A model generated the notes under the pieces. The model saw nothing but the letters and a program-made list of their open reading frames with translations. It was not told the DNA's origin and searched no databases. A program made the translations under genes and the position numbers. This document shows, in pieces, positions 31,526 to 32,434 of a DNA stretch of 32,434 bases. Source of the DNA: Thermoleophilia bacterium UBA2241 (GTDB taxonomy: Bacteria > Actinomycetota > Thermoleophilia > UBA2241); the NCBI GenBank assembly GCA_002347645.1, contig DDYF01000055.1, positions 1-32,434 of the forward strand. Direction: 5' to 3'. The number at the start of each line of letters is the position of its first letter. The stretch's first letter is position 1.

Positions 31526-31614
31526 GTCGCGACGCGGACGGCGTCGTCGGTGCCGTCGCCGACGTCCGTGCGCCTCGCGTCGCCGCTACGCTCGGCGCAG
31601 TCCTGCGTCGCAGG

Positions 31615-31642
31615 TTGACAGCCTCCCCCATCCGGGTATACT
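31615..31642 (+). promoter_or_regulatory. rRNA promoter P1
   Basis: A perfect TTGACA (31615-31620) and TATACT (31637-31642) are 16 bp apart, the best consensus promoter in the window; transcription would start near 31649. The stretch 31526-31614 after tyrS holds only short GC-rich inverted repeats, perhaps the tyrS terminator. Confidence 0.8.
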
Positions 31643-31710
31643 TCCCGAGCGCTTCGAACCAGTCCGCTGACGGCGACGAGTCGCCGCCCATGACGACGAA
31701 GCGCGGACTG

Positions 31711-31739
31711 TTGTACGGCTCGGCACCTCCTGATATAGT
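31711..31739 (+). promoter_or_regulatory. rRNA promoter P2
   Basis: TTGTAC (31711-31716) and TATAGT (31734-31739) are 17 bp apart. With P1 this gives the tandem promoter layout usual for rRNA operons. Confidence 0.7.
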
Positions 31740-31835
31740 AGGTGGTCCACGCCGGGTCGCGAGCGCAGGTACTGACGATCTCTCGACATGACCTGTCAGG
31801 GGCAGTGCGCCCCGTGCTGGCGCGACGGTCCGGCG

Positions 31836-31873
31836 GTGTGCCTACGTGGCACGCGGTCTTTGAAAACTGAACA
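31836..31873 (+). promoter_or_regulatory. rRNA antitermination site (boxB-like hairpin and boxA)
   Basis: A small hairpin with arms GTGCC (31838-31842) and GGCAC (31848-31852), extendable by two pairs, is followed by GGTCTTTGAAAACTGAACA (31855-31873). This matches the TTTGAGAACTCAA-type boxA of actinobacterial rRNA leaders, bound by NusB/S10 to prevent Rho termination. Confidence 0.75.
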
Positions 31874-32033
31874 ACGTGAGGAAGCCGGTCGACCGGCCGC
31901 CGTCAGGCTGTCGGAACACCGGTGGACGCCAGTGCACCTTGCGCACCCTCGGGTGCGCCAGGTCAACAATGAACCCGTCATGCGGTCGATTGCTGCACCG
32001 CCGGCTTCACAGCCGGGGTGGCGACCGCTGACA

Positions 32034-32077
32034 CCCGGGACGGTCCGCCGTCCCGGGACCTTAGAGCTTCAAGCTCT
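32034..32077 (+). promoter_or_regulatory. Two hairpins in the pre-16S leader
   Basis: Arms 32034-32043 and 32048-32057 form a perfect 10-bp stem with a 4-nt loop. Immediately after, AGAGCT (32063-32068) and AGCTCT (32072-32077) form a 6-bp stem followed by a T-rich stretch, which looks terminator-like. They are probably part of the RNase III processing stalk of the precursor. The rest of 31874-32123 has no gene. Confidence 0.5.
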
Positions 32078-32123
32078 TCTCTATCTTGTCTGTCCCGCGG
32101 CTTCGGCCGCGAGCATCAAGTTG

Positions 32124-32434
<311 letters not shown>

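Overview
The window is high-GC DNA from a member of the Actinomycetota. The evidence is the arginine and translation gene order (infC-rpmI-rplT-SpoU methyltransferase-pheS-pheT-argC-argJ-argB ... argR-argG-argH ... mpg ... tyrS, as I know it from mycobacteria and streptomycetes), an actinobacterial-type boxA before 16S rRNA, and a heliorhodopsin, a family common in this phylum. The 5' part of a 16S rRNA gene closes the window, but I cannot place it below phylum by eye. Many -10 hexamers lie exactly 6 nt upstream of an ATG or GTG with no Shine-Dalgarno, which points to leaderless transcripts; other genes have clear AAGGAG-type sites.

Layout. 1-2202: thrS with its promoter. 2199-8646: an accessory block between thrS and infC, which are neighbours in many bacteria. 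It holds a lipoprotein, a truncated acetyltransferase, a Phd/PIN toxin-antitoxin pair, an FAD-dependent amine oxidoreductase, a heliorhodopsin, a 14-helix MFS exporter and a Nudix hydrolase whose Nudix box is split by a 29-residue palindromic insertion. 8696-14811: the translation operon infC-rpmI-rplT-SpoU-pheS-pheT, ending in a strong hairpin. 14831-21830: arginine biosynthesis argC-argJ-argB, argR, argG, argH, without the expected argD and argF. ARG-box-like palindromes lie before argC and argR, and a possible Arg-rich leader peptide precedes argC. 21831-24415: a small possible membrane protein facing a KdpE/KdpD-like two-component pair on the minus strand. 24508-30187: 3-methyladenine DNA glycosylase, NIF3-like protein, U32 peptidase/hydroxylase-like protein and agmatine deiminase, mostly single transcription units with their own promoters. 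30203-31525: tyrS. 31526-32434: tandem rRNA promoters, boxB/boxA antitermination leader, processing stems and the start of 16S rRNA.

How it fits together: most of the window is translation (ThrRS, PheRS, TyrRS, IF3, L35, L20, rRNA methylation, rRNA) and arginine metabolism (synthesis under ArgR, plus an arginine-family deiminase). The most interesting accessory item is the heliorhodopsin, a retinal photoreceptor of unsettled function, lying 60 nt behind an FAD amine oxidoreductase. No retinal-producing dioxygenase is in the window. A second theme is in-frame Ala/Gly/Pro-rich insertions in conserved enzymes, several with inverted repeats at DNA level; the Nudix case is the clearest.
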